Below, piece after piece: positions 1 to 5,623 of a DNA stretch of 6,695 nucleotides (its first letter is position 1; every line of letters begins with the position of its first letter). Below the pieces are notes generated by a model. It saw only the letters and a list, made by a program, of their open reading frames with translations, was not told the origin of the DNA and searched no databases. Source of the DNA: Thermoplasmata archaeon (GTDB taxonomy: Archaea; Thermoplasmatota; Thermoplasmata; Thermoplasmatales; Thermoplasmataceae). The stretch covers positions 1-6,695 of the forward strand of contig JAKAAU010000087.1 of the NCBI GenBank assembly GCA_021802165.1. Reading direction: 5' to 3'. Position numbers and translations under genes: made by a program.

Positions 1-772
1 TTACAATAAGTTTCATTAATGCCCTCACAAGGTTTGTATCATTAATTTTGAATTCATTCTCTATATCCCTGTATATTATTCTGTCTATCACAGATTCTTT
101 TATATACATTTTTGCATAATCTTCATCATCATTCTGTGCAAGTTCAGGAAAAGTTCCGTACTTCATGTATTTTTGCAGCATAGGAATCAGTTCTCTCTTA
201 TACATATCCGGATTCCGACGTATTTTTTCTCTCTCATAATTATTCATTTCAAGAAATTCGTTGAAGCTTAAAGGTTCTATATATAGAGATATAATTCTAC
301 CTGCAAGGCTTTCGTTTGATTTTCTTCTCAATGAGACAGAAGCTGATCCTGATAATATAAATTTTATAGTGGGATACAGATCATAATATATCTTGATTTG
401 ATTTTCCCAATCAGGAACTTTCTGTATCTCATCAAAAAATATATAGAGATTTTCTTTGATATTATCAAAAGTATCGTTTAGCACCATTTCCTGATAACCA
501 TTCAATATATCTTTTATACTATAAGTGTAATCATCAAATGAGAAATATAACACATACATGCTCTTATGAACTTTCAACAATTCCGAAATTATCTGATACA
601 TTATGGTAGTCTTGCCCATCCTCCTCAGGCCGTATAACATAATTATTAATTTTTTGTCCATATATTTTAGAATACTGCTGAATGCATCTCTTTTATAGTC
701 CTTTACCAGTTCAGGTCTTATCGTACCAGTAGTCCACCATGTGTTGAATTTTTCGAGTTCAGTTAACTCCAT
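1..772 (-). CDS. AAA ATPase with DUF4143-type region (COG1373-like), C-terminus outside window
   Basis: An open frame runs from ATG at 772 down to the left edge without a stop: 257 codons, so the gene is partial only because the window ends. Residues 48-55 form a Walker A loop (GLRRMGKT), 111-115 a Walker B strand (IFFDE), and 141-145 the SGSAS sensor strand. The arginine of LAGR (157-160), then LSFNEFL (168-174), YGTFPEL (205-211) and the VIDRIIYRDI stretch (228-237), are hallmarks of the archaeal/bacterial COG1373 ATPases, which carry an AAA_14 core followed by DUF4143. Family members are usually near 400 residues, so roughly a third is missing. Their cellular role is poorly known; they are often stand-alone and expanded in archaeal genomes. 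The ATG is the first in frame, has no Shine-Dalgarno, and lies about 23 bases from a TATA box, which fits a leaderless mRNA. The family call is firm; a specific function cannot be given. Confidence 0.9.
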   Translation of the reverse strand, partial: MELTELEKFNTWWTTGTIRPELVKDYKRDAFSSILKYMDKKLIIMLYGLRRMGKTTIMYQIISELLKVHKSMYVLYFSFDDYTYSIKDILNGYQEMVLNDTFDNIKENLYIFFDEIQKVPDWENQIKIYYDLYPTIKFILSGSASVSLRRKSNESLAGRIISLYIEPLSFNEFLEMNNYEREKIRRNPDMYKRELIPMLQKYMKYGTFPELAQNDDEDYAKMYIKESVIDRIIYRDIENEFKINDTNLVRALMKLIV

Positions 773-790
773 TTTTGTGTATCAGTATCA

Positions 791-798
791 TTTATAAA
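791..798 (-). promoter_or_regulatory. TATA box of the AAA ATPase gene
   Basis: On the minus strand this reads TTTATAAA, with its centre about 22-23 bases before the ATG at 772. That is the spacing expected when transcription starts at or next to the start codon, as is common for first genes in Thermoplasmatales. No Shine-Dalgarno is present in the bases between it and the ATG. Confidence 0.55.
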
Positions 799-804
799 AT
801 AATT

Positions 805-849
805 ACGTTATAATGTCATTAAATTTCAGATATTATAACGTTATAATGT
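805..849. promoter_or_regulatory. Twin operator-like sites upstream of the AAA ATPase
   Basis: The 12-mer ACGTTATAATGT occurs at 805-816 and again at 838-849, exactly 33 bases apart (about three helical turns). The second copy overlaps a perfect 16-base palindrome, ATTATAACGTTATAAT (832-847); the first sits in a weaker version of the same palindrome. Both lie directly behind the TATA box, where archaeal activators or repressors bind. The repeats are seen directly; a function as dimer-binding operators is inference. The regulator is not in the window, unless the truncated ATPase itself carries a DNA-binding domain. Confidence 0.5.
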
Positions 850-967
850 AACTAAATATAAGAATAATTTAATCTGGATCATTTACCATATTCTGTATAT
901 TTATAGAGGATGCCTCTTGTTGAGCATCTCTTTAATCTCATTGTGGTATTTATAGTAGATAATGTAA

Positions 968-1114
968 TTATTTTACCATGAACTTAATCTCTAACTCTGG
1001 TATGTTTGCATAATATATCTTCAATTCCTTCTTCTTTTCTAAGTTTTGAGGAAAGACCTTTATACTTATAGATTGTGCATATGGATAATTGATTAACCAC
1101 AAAACAAAACACAG
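968..1114 (-). pseudogene. Possible decayed coding fragment, unidentified
   Basis: A stop-to-stop minus-strand frame of 48 codons has no start codon until residue 46, yet has protein-like composition: SIKVFPQNLEKKKELKIYY followed by ANIPELEIKFMV, i.e. an amphipathic Lys/Glu-rich stretch and then alternating hydrophobics. Shifting frame after the last of these codons (near 975) gives about 30 more open codons ending at a TGA at 879-881, including the piece RLKRCSTRGILYKYTEYG. This would fit a frameshifted, truncated gene, perhaps a mobile-element remnant, because its 3' part is repeated in inverted orientation at 1133-1179. I do not recognise the family, and the fragment could be chance. Confidence 0.25.
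984..1027 (-). repeat. Left arm of a diverged inverted repeat
   Basis: Read on the minus strand, this 44-base segment aligns with 1133-1179 on the plus strand at about 35 identical positions of 47 columns with three gap positions (counted by eye). The outer end is the best conserved: 13 bases, AGTTAGAGATTAA, are identical, and TATGCAAA is also shared. It overlaps the end of the possible decayed coding fragment. Both outer ends finish in TTAA. Confidence 0.6.
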
Positions 1115-1132
1115 TTATCCGGACTAGGTACT

Positions 1133-1179
1133 GAAATTTGAGATACTTACTATGCAAAATAGCGCAAGTTAGAGATTAA
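1133..1179 (+). repeat. Right arm of a diverged inverted repeat
   Basis: This is the partner of 984-1027 in opposite orientation; the two arms enclose about 105 bases, making a 196-base unit (984-1179). The 13-base outer match AGTTAGAGATTAA is at 1167-1179, ending 18 bases before the permease stop codon region. The arrangement could be the ends of a small non-autonomous element or two inverted fragments of one former gene. No clear target-site duplication is seen apart from the shared terminal TTAA. Confidence 0.6.
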
Positions 1180-1197
1180 TGCAAAAGCAAATAGTTG

Positions 1198-2520
1198 TTA
1201 TTTGAAAAGTTCCTCTTTTACTACCCTGTCCCGTTTAAATTCGATCAGGAAGTAATAAAGCATGAACAATATAAGTATTATAATTACACCTATGTCGAGC
1301 GCCTCTCTGGGCATCCCATATATAAATAAAATTAGTAATACGATACCGGCTATGGTTGTATATGGATATAAGGGGGTTTTGAAAGTACCAGCTTTTTTCA
1401 TTCTCCTAAAATGTATTAAAGCGAAACTTGATACAAGATAGGAAAGCAAAAGACCAAAATTGCTTATTGCGGCGATTATATAGATATTTCCGGAGAAAAG
1501 CATTATAATTCCGATCATGGACGAAATTATCACACCATTAACGGATACATCTTTTTTGGAATCAAATTTTCTGAAGAATTTCGGAAGAAGCTTATTTTCT
1601 CCGATCTGGTAAAGTATACGTGATGATGTCATTATCATTGCAAGCGTGGCAGAAGTTGTTGCTATTAATGCTCCGATAGTCACAATCAGATATAGAGAAT
1701 ATGGAGCATGCGCATAATTTAATGCAAATGCAAGCGGGTCAGCTGATACTGTGAATTTGGAAGCGGGCACCATTACCATCAGGGCAATAACAACCAGTAT
1801 GTAGAATATCATGCTGATAACCACAGATAATACAATGGCTTTTGCAGCTTTATTTGCACCTCCTTTGACGTCTGATGTTATTGTTGATATTGATTGAAAA
1901 CCTGAATATGCAAAAAAGACAGCTATACTTGCGGCGAATATTGCAGCAATATTATCTTTGGCTGGAGGTACGGTGAAATTTGAAACATTCAATGTTTTGG
2001 TAGAATATGCAAGTGCAATGGCAGAAATGACAAAAATCGTCAGTATCCCGAGTTTTATTATTACCAGAAAAAAATCAGCCTTCGCAGCCTTTTTAATTCC
2101 GATAATATTCACTATAGATAAAACAAAAATTAAGATAATTGCAAAAATGATTGGAAAATATCCGTAATGGAGAGCTGCGAGGCTGCCAAAATATGATCCG
2201 AATCCGAGTGCAATGGCTGCTATGGCGGTGGAAAAACTGAAGTAAAGGAGGATTCCTGTAATAAATCCCATTTCGCTGCCGAATGCTTCATAAGCATATG
2301 AAAAGGAGGCTCCTTTAGCATGTGGCATAATAGAACCGAGTTCTCCGAATTCCAGAGCAATAATAATTGCAAGAATACCCACCAAAGCGAATGCAACCAA
2401 TGCGTTGGCCCCCGCTAATGCTATTGTCGTACCGCTTAAAACAAATATGCCGGCACCTATAATTGCACCCAGGCCAACTGCCGTTGCAATCGGGAGGCTT
2501 ATTAACTTCTTTTCTTTCAT
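1198..2520 (-). CDS. APC-superfamily amino acid permease
   Basis: This 440-residue integral membrane protein belongs to the amino acid-polyamine-organocation superfamily and probably imports amino acids by proton symport or exchange; the substrate cannot be read from sequence. TM1 carries the substrate-site glycine motif (GLGAIIGAGIFVLSG, 16-30). The TM2-TM3 loop has the family ELGSIMPHAKGASFSYAYE stretch (60-78), TM6 has the broken-helix segment VFFAYSGFQ (201-209), and SRILYQIGENKLLPKFF (300-316) follows TM8. Hydrophobic blocks fit 12 helices, the last at about 409-427, ending in a short charged tail; the length is normal. The start is well placed, with seven residues before TM1. Upstream, on the minus strand, an AT-rich TATA-like element near 2563-2576 would give a leader of about 20 bases with a distant GGTG (2534-2537). 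The gene stands alone, divergent from the small gene at 2740. In this probable heterotroph it fits scavenging of amino acids. Confidence 0.92.
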   Translation of the reverse strand: MKEKKLISLPIATAVGLGAIIGAGIFVLSGTTIALAGANALVAFALVGILAIIIALEFGELGSIMPHAKGASFSYAYEAFGSEMGFITGILLYFSFSTAIAAIALGFGSYFGSLAALHYGYFPIIFAIILIFVLSIVNIIGIKKAAKADFFLVIIKLGILTIFVISAIALAYSTKTLNVSNFTVPPAKDNIAAIFAASIAVFFAYSGFQSISTITSDVKGGANKAAKAIVLSVVISMIFYILVVIALMVMVPASKFTVSADPLAFALNYAHAPYSLYLIVTIGALIATTSATLAMIMTSSRILYQIGENKLLPKFFRKFDSKKDVSVNGVIISSMIGIIMLFSGNIYIIAAISNFGLLLSYLVSSFALIHFRRMKKAGTFKTPLYPYTTIAGIVLLILFIYGMPREALDIGVIIILILFMLYYFLIEFKRDRVVKEELFK

Positions 2521-2562
2521 TGTATTCGCCTTACACCTATATCAATGATGTTTATTATTGTT

Positions 2563-2576
2563 TATTTTTATATTAA
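2563..2576 (-). promoter_or_regulatory. Probable TATA box of the permease gene
   Basis: The minus strand reads TTAATATAAAAATA, centred about 50 bases before the ATG at 2520. Transcription would start near 2543, leaving a leader of about 20 bases, unlike the leaderless arrangement of the ATPase and 2740 genes. A second TATA-like run lies at about 2585-2598, so the choice is uncertain. Confidence 0.4.
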
Positions 2577-2650
2577 ATCCTTGGTTTTATATTATATTGT
2601 TGTATGTGTTTTACGCGTATAATGACTTGAAATCTAACAACCTTCCAGTT

Positions 2651-2699
2651 TAGATTAGAATAAAGTAACCACAAGTGTGCTTTGAATGAATCTAATCTA
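2651..2699. promoter_or_regulatory. 9-base inverted repeat upstream of the 2740 gene
   Basis: TAGATTAGA at 2651-2659 and TCTAATCTA at 2691-2699 are perfect inverted copies whose arms begin 40 bases apart, close to four helical turns. They sit immediately behind the TATA box of the 2740 gene and on the permease-proximal side of the shared intergenic region, so a bound regulator could affect either gene. A stable RNA hairpin is less likely because of the 31-base spacer. Confidence 0.35.
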
Positions 2700-2711
2700 T
2701 GAAAACGAATA

Positions 2712-2724
2712 CTTAAATATTTAA
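2712..2724 (+). promoter_or_regulatory. TATA box of the small 2740 gene
   Basis: CTTAAATATTTAA is centred about 23 bases before the ATG at 2740, the same spacing as for the ATPase gene, and no Shine-Dalgarno is present between. This predicts a leaderless transcript and supports the chosen start. Confidence 0.55.
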
Positions 2725-2739
2725 TTGGATTGATTATTC

Positions 2740-3081
2740 ATGGAGCAGTTTTATTTTAGATCTTTTGATAGAACTATTGGTGTAGCCTGTGATGTTTTAA
2801 GTTTATATTACGAGATGAAATGCCTTTCACTGTATGATAATGCAGCCGTAAATTATCATGTGAAGGAAGGCCACCTATCTATGTGGCTCGATTACATAGG
2901 CGAACATGACCTCGCGGAAAGTATTAGAACCGAGAAAGAAATAGAATCTGTATTAAATATACTGGAAACTAAAATAAAGAAAAATACTAAGGGAAAATCA
3001 GGAAAAGGTGGTATGCAGCGCGGTCAAGGAAATCATGAAATGAAGCAGGGACAAAAACATAAGGAAAGAATGGTAAGCTAA
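2740..3081 (+). CDS. Small DUF5752-like protein with basic tail
   Basis: This is a 113-residue soluble protein with no signal peptide or membrane segment. The N-terminal 80 residues look helical and contain YHVKEGHLSMWLDYIGE (39-55) followed by HDLAESI (56-62). The pattern of His, a polar residue, an aliphatic-x-x-Trp step, then Gly-acidic and a Leu-Ala pair resembles DUF5752, a small family of unknown function found alone or fused to other domains in archaea and bacteria; this match is from memory. From about residue 80 the protein changes to a Gly/Lys/Gln/His-rich low-complexity tail with few acidic residues, perhaps for nucleic acid or surface contact. It is transcribed alone from a leaderless-type promoter and converges on the carbamate kinase-like gene with only 4 bases between stop codons. 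The ORF is confident because promoter, start and composition agree; the function is unknown. Confidence 0.75.
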   Translation: MEQFYFRSFDRTIGVACDVLSLYYEMKCLSLYDNAAVNYHVKEGHLSMWLDYIGEHDLAESIRTEKEIESVLNILETKIKKNTKGKSGKGGMQRGQGNHEMKQGQKHKERMVS

Positions 3082-3085
3082 ATTA

Positions 3086-3940
3086 TCACCTTTCTATAAC
3101 AGTACCTGTATCCATATTTTTTATATTGTCTATGGAAGTTATATAGACTCTTTTTCCTCCTCTCTTCAGGAACTTCAGTGCGGCTAGTATTTTCGGCTTT
3201 ATTGTTCCCTCTTCAAAATTTATCTGATTAAAATAATCCAGCATACGTGAGTACGTAATCTTATTGATGGCTCCAGATTTACTGGCAAAATCAAGGTATA
3301 CATTTTTCACATCTGTTAGAATAATCAAATCATCTGCGGCTATTAGGGTGCCTATTAAGGCAGAACTCAAATCCTTGTCAATGACTCCATCAAATTCGGC
3401 ATATCCGTTCTGTGTCTTTTCAACAGGTATCCCGCCTCCTCCGACCCCTATTGGCAAATATCCATGTGAAAGTAAGTATGTTATTGAATCACTTTCGAGT
3501 ATACTTACTGGTTCTGGAGACTTCACCATTTTTCGATATCCTTTGCCCATCTCCATGGAGTAGGAATCATCTATTTTATGATCATAAAAGGGTCCTATAG
3601 GCTTTAATGTGTAATTTGCCTTGTTTACCACTGTGTGTGTGAGTACCGGTACAGGAGGCTTATTTAAAATATGAAAATCTTTCAGGCTTTGATATGCCCT
3701 TGAAATTATGTCCAACAGGAAGCCCTGTGACATTGCCCCACAGATACCTATGGGATATAATGTTTTTTCTAATATTTCTCCTACCTGGGGACCATTGCCG
3801 TAAGTTATTACAGATTCATTATTATTTATAATATCTGCAAGGCTATAAAATGTCTCGGTTGCCTTCCATATCTGATCATCAATGCTCGATTTCCCATTGT
3901 CGAGCGCGTTTCCTCCCAGTGCAATCACTCTTTTACTCAT
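3086..3940 (-). CDS. arcC: Carbamate kinase-like enzyme
   Basis: This 284-residue cytoplasmic enzyme of the amino acid kinase fold would interconvert carbamoyl phosphate + ADP with carbamate + ATP. Motifs appear in the expected order: ALGGNAL (7-13), TYGNGPQVGE (46-55), GAMSQGF (68-74), KPIGPFY (113-119), YRKMVKSPEP (135-144), IGVGGGGIPV (164-173), GVIDKDLSSALIG (185-197), ILTDVKNVY (207-215), and a C-terminal GTIKPKILAALKFL (245-258) with GTVI at 279-282. The length is somewhat below the usual 310. Two motifs diverge: the normally GSMGPK element is GTIKPK, and the residues after AMSQG are FLLDII rather than the usual GYML-type, so a changed substrate preference is possible. No arginine deiminase or ornithine transcarbamylase gene is adjacent. 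The ATG at 3940 directly precedes the first beta strand; the two upstream ATGs (3950, 3953) are out of frame. The symbol follows the family. Confidence 0.85.
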   Translation of the reverse strand: MSKRVIALGGNALDNGKSSIDDQIWKATETFYSLADIINNNESVITYGNGPQVGEILEKTLYPIGICGAMSQGFLLDIISRAYQSLKDFHILNKPPVPVLTHTVVNKANYTLKPIGPFYDHKIDDSYSMEMGKGYRKMVKSPEPVSILESDSITYLLSHGYLPIGVGGGGIPVEKTQNGYAEFDGVIDKDLSSALIGTLIAADDLIILTDVKNVYLDFASKSGAINKITYSRMLDYFNQINFEEGTIKPKILAALKFLKRGGKRVYITSIDNIKNMDTGTVIER

Positions 3941-3978
3941 ATAACCCCATCATAGTTTATCTTATGTTACCCTGCCAC

Positions 3979-3990
3979 TTTATATTTATT
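3979..3990 (-). promoter_or_regulatory. Probable TATA box of the carbamate kinase-like gene
   Basis: The minus strand reads AATAAATATAAA, centred about 45 bases before the ATG at 3940, implying a leader near 18-20 bases. The leader ends in GATGGGGTTAT before the ATG, which contains only a poor Shine-Dalgarno. The assignment rests on composition and spacing only. Confidence 0.4.
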
Positions 3991-4133
3991 CCTAAATCCC
4001 GGGCAGACTACAATCATACCTATAGGATGTCCAGAATTTAAGTTTGTTCTCTTGGGATTATGGAAACTGGTTGTAGAGGATAACAGTATATATTCATTAA
4101 CTTCTGAACTTTTTTTATTTATCCATAACACAG

Positions 4134-4146
4134 ATATTTATATATA
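4134..4146 (+). promoter_or_regulatory. Probable TATA box of the MFS transporter gene
   Basis: ATATTTATATATA lies 11-23 bases before the ATG at 4157. Its centre is somewhat too close for a leaderless start at 4157 and too far for one at 4175 (residue 7), so either the left part of the run is used or the start is slightly downstream. Other AT-rich candidates are at about 4085-4094 and 4112-4121. Confidence 0.4.
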
Positions 4147-4151
4147 CTAAA

Positions 4152-4163
4152 TAGACATGTCTA
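4152..4163. promoter_or_regulatory. Palindromic operator-like site over the MFS start codon
   Basis: TAGACATGTCTA is a perfect 12-base palindrome whose centre falls within the ATG at 4157-4159. It lies just behind the TATA run, at the expected transcription start. A dimeric repressor bound here would block initiation, a common arrangement for MarR/PadR/TetR-type control of exporters. The palindrome is seen directly; the operator role is inference, and no regulator gene is adjacent. Confidence 0.4.
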
Positions 4164-5623
4164 ATAAGACATATATGGAAGAACTTTCGAAAAATGATAT
4201 GTACAGAATTGTTGCCCTGATGGCGTTTGCGGGAACGTTGATAGTATACGTTGAAACAATGATTGTTCCTGCTATTCCTGTATTTATTACTTTTTTCAAT
4301 ACAACTTATAATAATGTTTCCTGGATCCTCACAGCTTATCTGATAACAGGAACTGTTGCAGCCGGAATATTTGGCAAACTCGGAGATGTATTCGGAAAGA
4401 GGAAGGTATTTCTGATACTATCATTCATTTATGCAGTCTCTGTATCCATGGGTGGATTTGCCACAACACTGGATGAGCTCGTGGCAATACGTGTTGTTCA
4501 GGGCATCGGATTCGGCATGTATCCACTTGCATATGCTATAATCAACGATGTTGTTCCAAAATCTAAACTTGCCCTTGCCCAGGGATTAATGAGTGCTACC
4601 TTTGCAGTGGGTGCCGGAATTGCACTTGTATTAGGAGCTTATATTACAGAAACATTCAGCTGGGAATGGTCTTTCCATACAATTGCTCCTGTTGCCTTTG
4701 CCCTCTTCATACTTTCATATTTCTTTTTGAAGGATGCTGCAGAACCTGTAAAAGAAAAAATTGATATCGCCGGAGTTGGGATTATGGCAGCGGCCCTGGT
4801 GTCATTGATATTTGCACTTTCCGAAGGAAATCAGTATGGCTGGACTTCTCCATTGATTTTATTTCTATTCATATTTTCGGCGTTGGCTTTCTATCTGTTT
4901 ATTATTTACGAACTTCACAATAAGAATGCTTTTATTGATATGCATTTGCTGAAAACCAGGAATATACTTATTGCAAATTTTGTAGGGCTCTTTACCATGG
5001 CAGGTATGTACTTTCTATTTTTTACTGTTCCCACCCTTCTCCAGGATCCTGCTCCCAGTGGTTTCGGCAGGTCTATTCTGGAATCGGGTTTAATTATGCT
5101 TCCTGCCACAATATTAGCAATGGTGTTTGCCCCTGTTGCTTCCAAGGTAACTGACTCCAGGGGACCAAAAACATCAATACTGATAGGTCTTATGGTAAGT
5201 TTCGGTGCATTTTTCCTGCTTCTGGTGCACAGGGGTAGCGTAATAGACATAATCGAGGCGGCCACCATACTTGGTTCCGGGTTTTCCTTTGTTCTGGTGG
5301 GAATTATCAACTTACTTCTAATATCTACTCCCAAGACAAAGGCAGGCGAGGCTACCGGGCTAAATACTGTATTCAGAGAACTGGGCATGACAGTAGCACC
5401 GGCAATCGGAGGAACATATGAAACAATGTTCTCGGTAAGGGTAATAATAGGCCTGATACCCTATAGATTTAATGGATTCCCATTTATTCCTGTGACATAC
5501 GGTTTTCCATCCCAGACCTCTTACAACTTTACCTATATTACAGGGTTAATATTCCTTCTTTTTGCCGTCCTGATCACGCTCCTTGTAAAGGAAAAAAATG
5601 GTGATAAAAATGAAAACATATAA
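4157..5623 (+). CDS. MFS transporter, 14-TM DHA2 (EmrB-like) type
   Basis: This 488-residue membrane protein is probably a proton-coupled exporter of drugs, lipids or metabolites; its substrate is unknown. Hydrophobic segments fit 14 helices (first about 18-42, last about 458-477), the DHA2 layout with two extra central helices. Motif A is GKLGDVFGKRKV (73-84), with the conserved Asp and basic residues. Motif B is IRVVQGIGFG (111-120). SWEWSF (168-173) corresponds to the WRWiF-type element after TM5. Motif C is altered: GAGIALVLGAY (152-162) lacks the usual Gly-Pro pair of antiporters. The loop between the last two helices (about 430-458) is long, aromatic- and proline-rich, and predicted to face outside. 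Start 4157 is the first ATG; residues 7 and 15 are alternative starts. The 3' end overlaps the next gene by 14 bases, so the two are one transcription unit. Confidence 0.9.
   Translation: MSNKTYMEELSKNDMYRIVALMAFAGTLIVYVETMIVPAIPVFITFFNTTYNNVSWILTAYLITGTVAAGIFGKLGDVFGKRKVFLILSFIYAVSVSMGGFATTLDELVAIRVVQGIGFGMYPLAYAIINDVVPKSKLALAQGLMSATFAVGAGIALVLGAYITETFSWEWSFHTIAPVAFALFILSYFFLKDAAEPVKEKIDIAGVGIMAAALVSLIFALSEGNQYGWTSPLILFLFIFSALAFYLFIIYELHNKNAFIDMHLLKTRNILIANFVGLFTMAGMYFLFFTVPTLLQDPAPSGFGRSILESGLIMLPATILAMVFAPVASKVTDSRGPKTSILIGLMVSFGAFFLLLVHRGSVIDIIEAATILGSGFSFVLVGIINLLLISTPKTKAGEATGLNTVFRELGMTVAPAIGGTYETMFSVRVIIGLIPYRFNGFPFIPVTYGFPSQTSYNFTYITGLIFLLFAVLITLLVKEKNGDKNENI
5600..5605 (+). promoter_or_regulatory. 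Shine-Dalgarno site deciding the 5610 start
   Basis: GGTGAT matches the core complement of the archaeal 16S rRNA 3' end and stands 4 bases before ATG 5610, inside the transporter gene. It favours 5610 over the in-frame ATG at 5598, which has a weaker AAGGA (5588-5592) ahead of it. Such a site is expected for an internal operon gene and is absent from the leaderless first genes in this window. Confidence 0.65.

Larger units (their letters stand above)
850..1197. other. Gene-free stretch with decayed remnants
   Basis: This 348-base stretch lies between the permease stop and the ATPase control region, and no complete gene with a credible start is visible. It holds the inverted repeat arms listed separately and, on the minus strand, short frames that look like a broken gene (968-1114, with a further piece in another frame down to 879). 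The only forward ATG frame examined, 910-981 (23 residues), lacks any supporting signal. Just beyond the permease stop, the minus strand is T-rich (roughly 1182-1192, containing ATTTGCTTTTG), which could serve as a U-rich archaeal termination signal, but this is weak. Confidence 0.5.

Noticed and set aside
910..981. 23-residue hydrophobic plus-strand mini-ORF
   Set aside because: It is very short, overlaps the inverted remnant region, and has no clear promoter spacing or ribosome site.
1958..2167. 69-codon plus-strand frame inside the permease gene
   Set aside because: It lies antisense within the APC permease coding region, with no promoter or family resemblance; a shadow frame.
3117..3122. 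T-run as a terminator for the 2740 gene
   Set aside because: Six Ts fall inside the convergent kinase gene and such runs are frequent in this AT-rich DNA; too weak to list.
3264..3600. Two overlapping plus-strand frames opposite the carbamate kinase-like gene
   Set aside because: The sense strand carries all carbamate kinase motifs across this stretch; these are antisense artefacts.
3850..4041. 63-codon plus-strand frame running from the carbamate kinase 5' end into the intergenic region
   Set aside because: It overlaps the kinase N-terminus and promoter, and its translation shows no recognisable pattern.
3995..4076. Paired short inverted segments (AATCCC/GGGATT and CTACAA/TTGTAG) between the kinase and MFS genes
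   Set aside because: The pairs interleave rather than nest, so they cannot form one hairpin, and 6-base matches are expected by chance.
4915..5388. 157-codon minus-strand frame inside the MFS gene
   Set aside because: It is fully antisense to TM9-TM13 of a well-supported transporter; the length is typical of shadow frames here.
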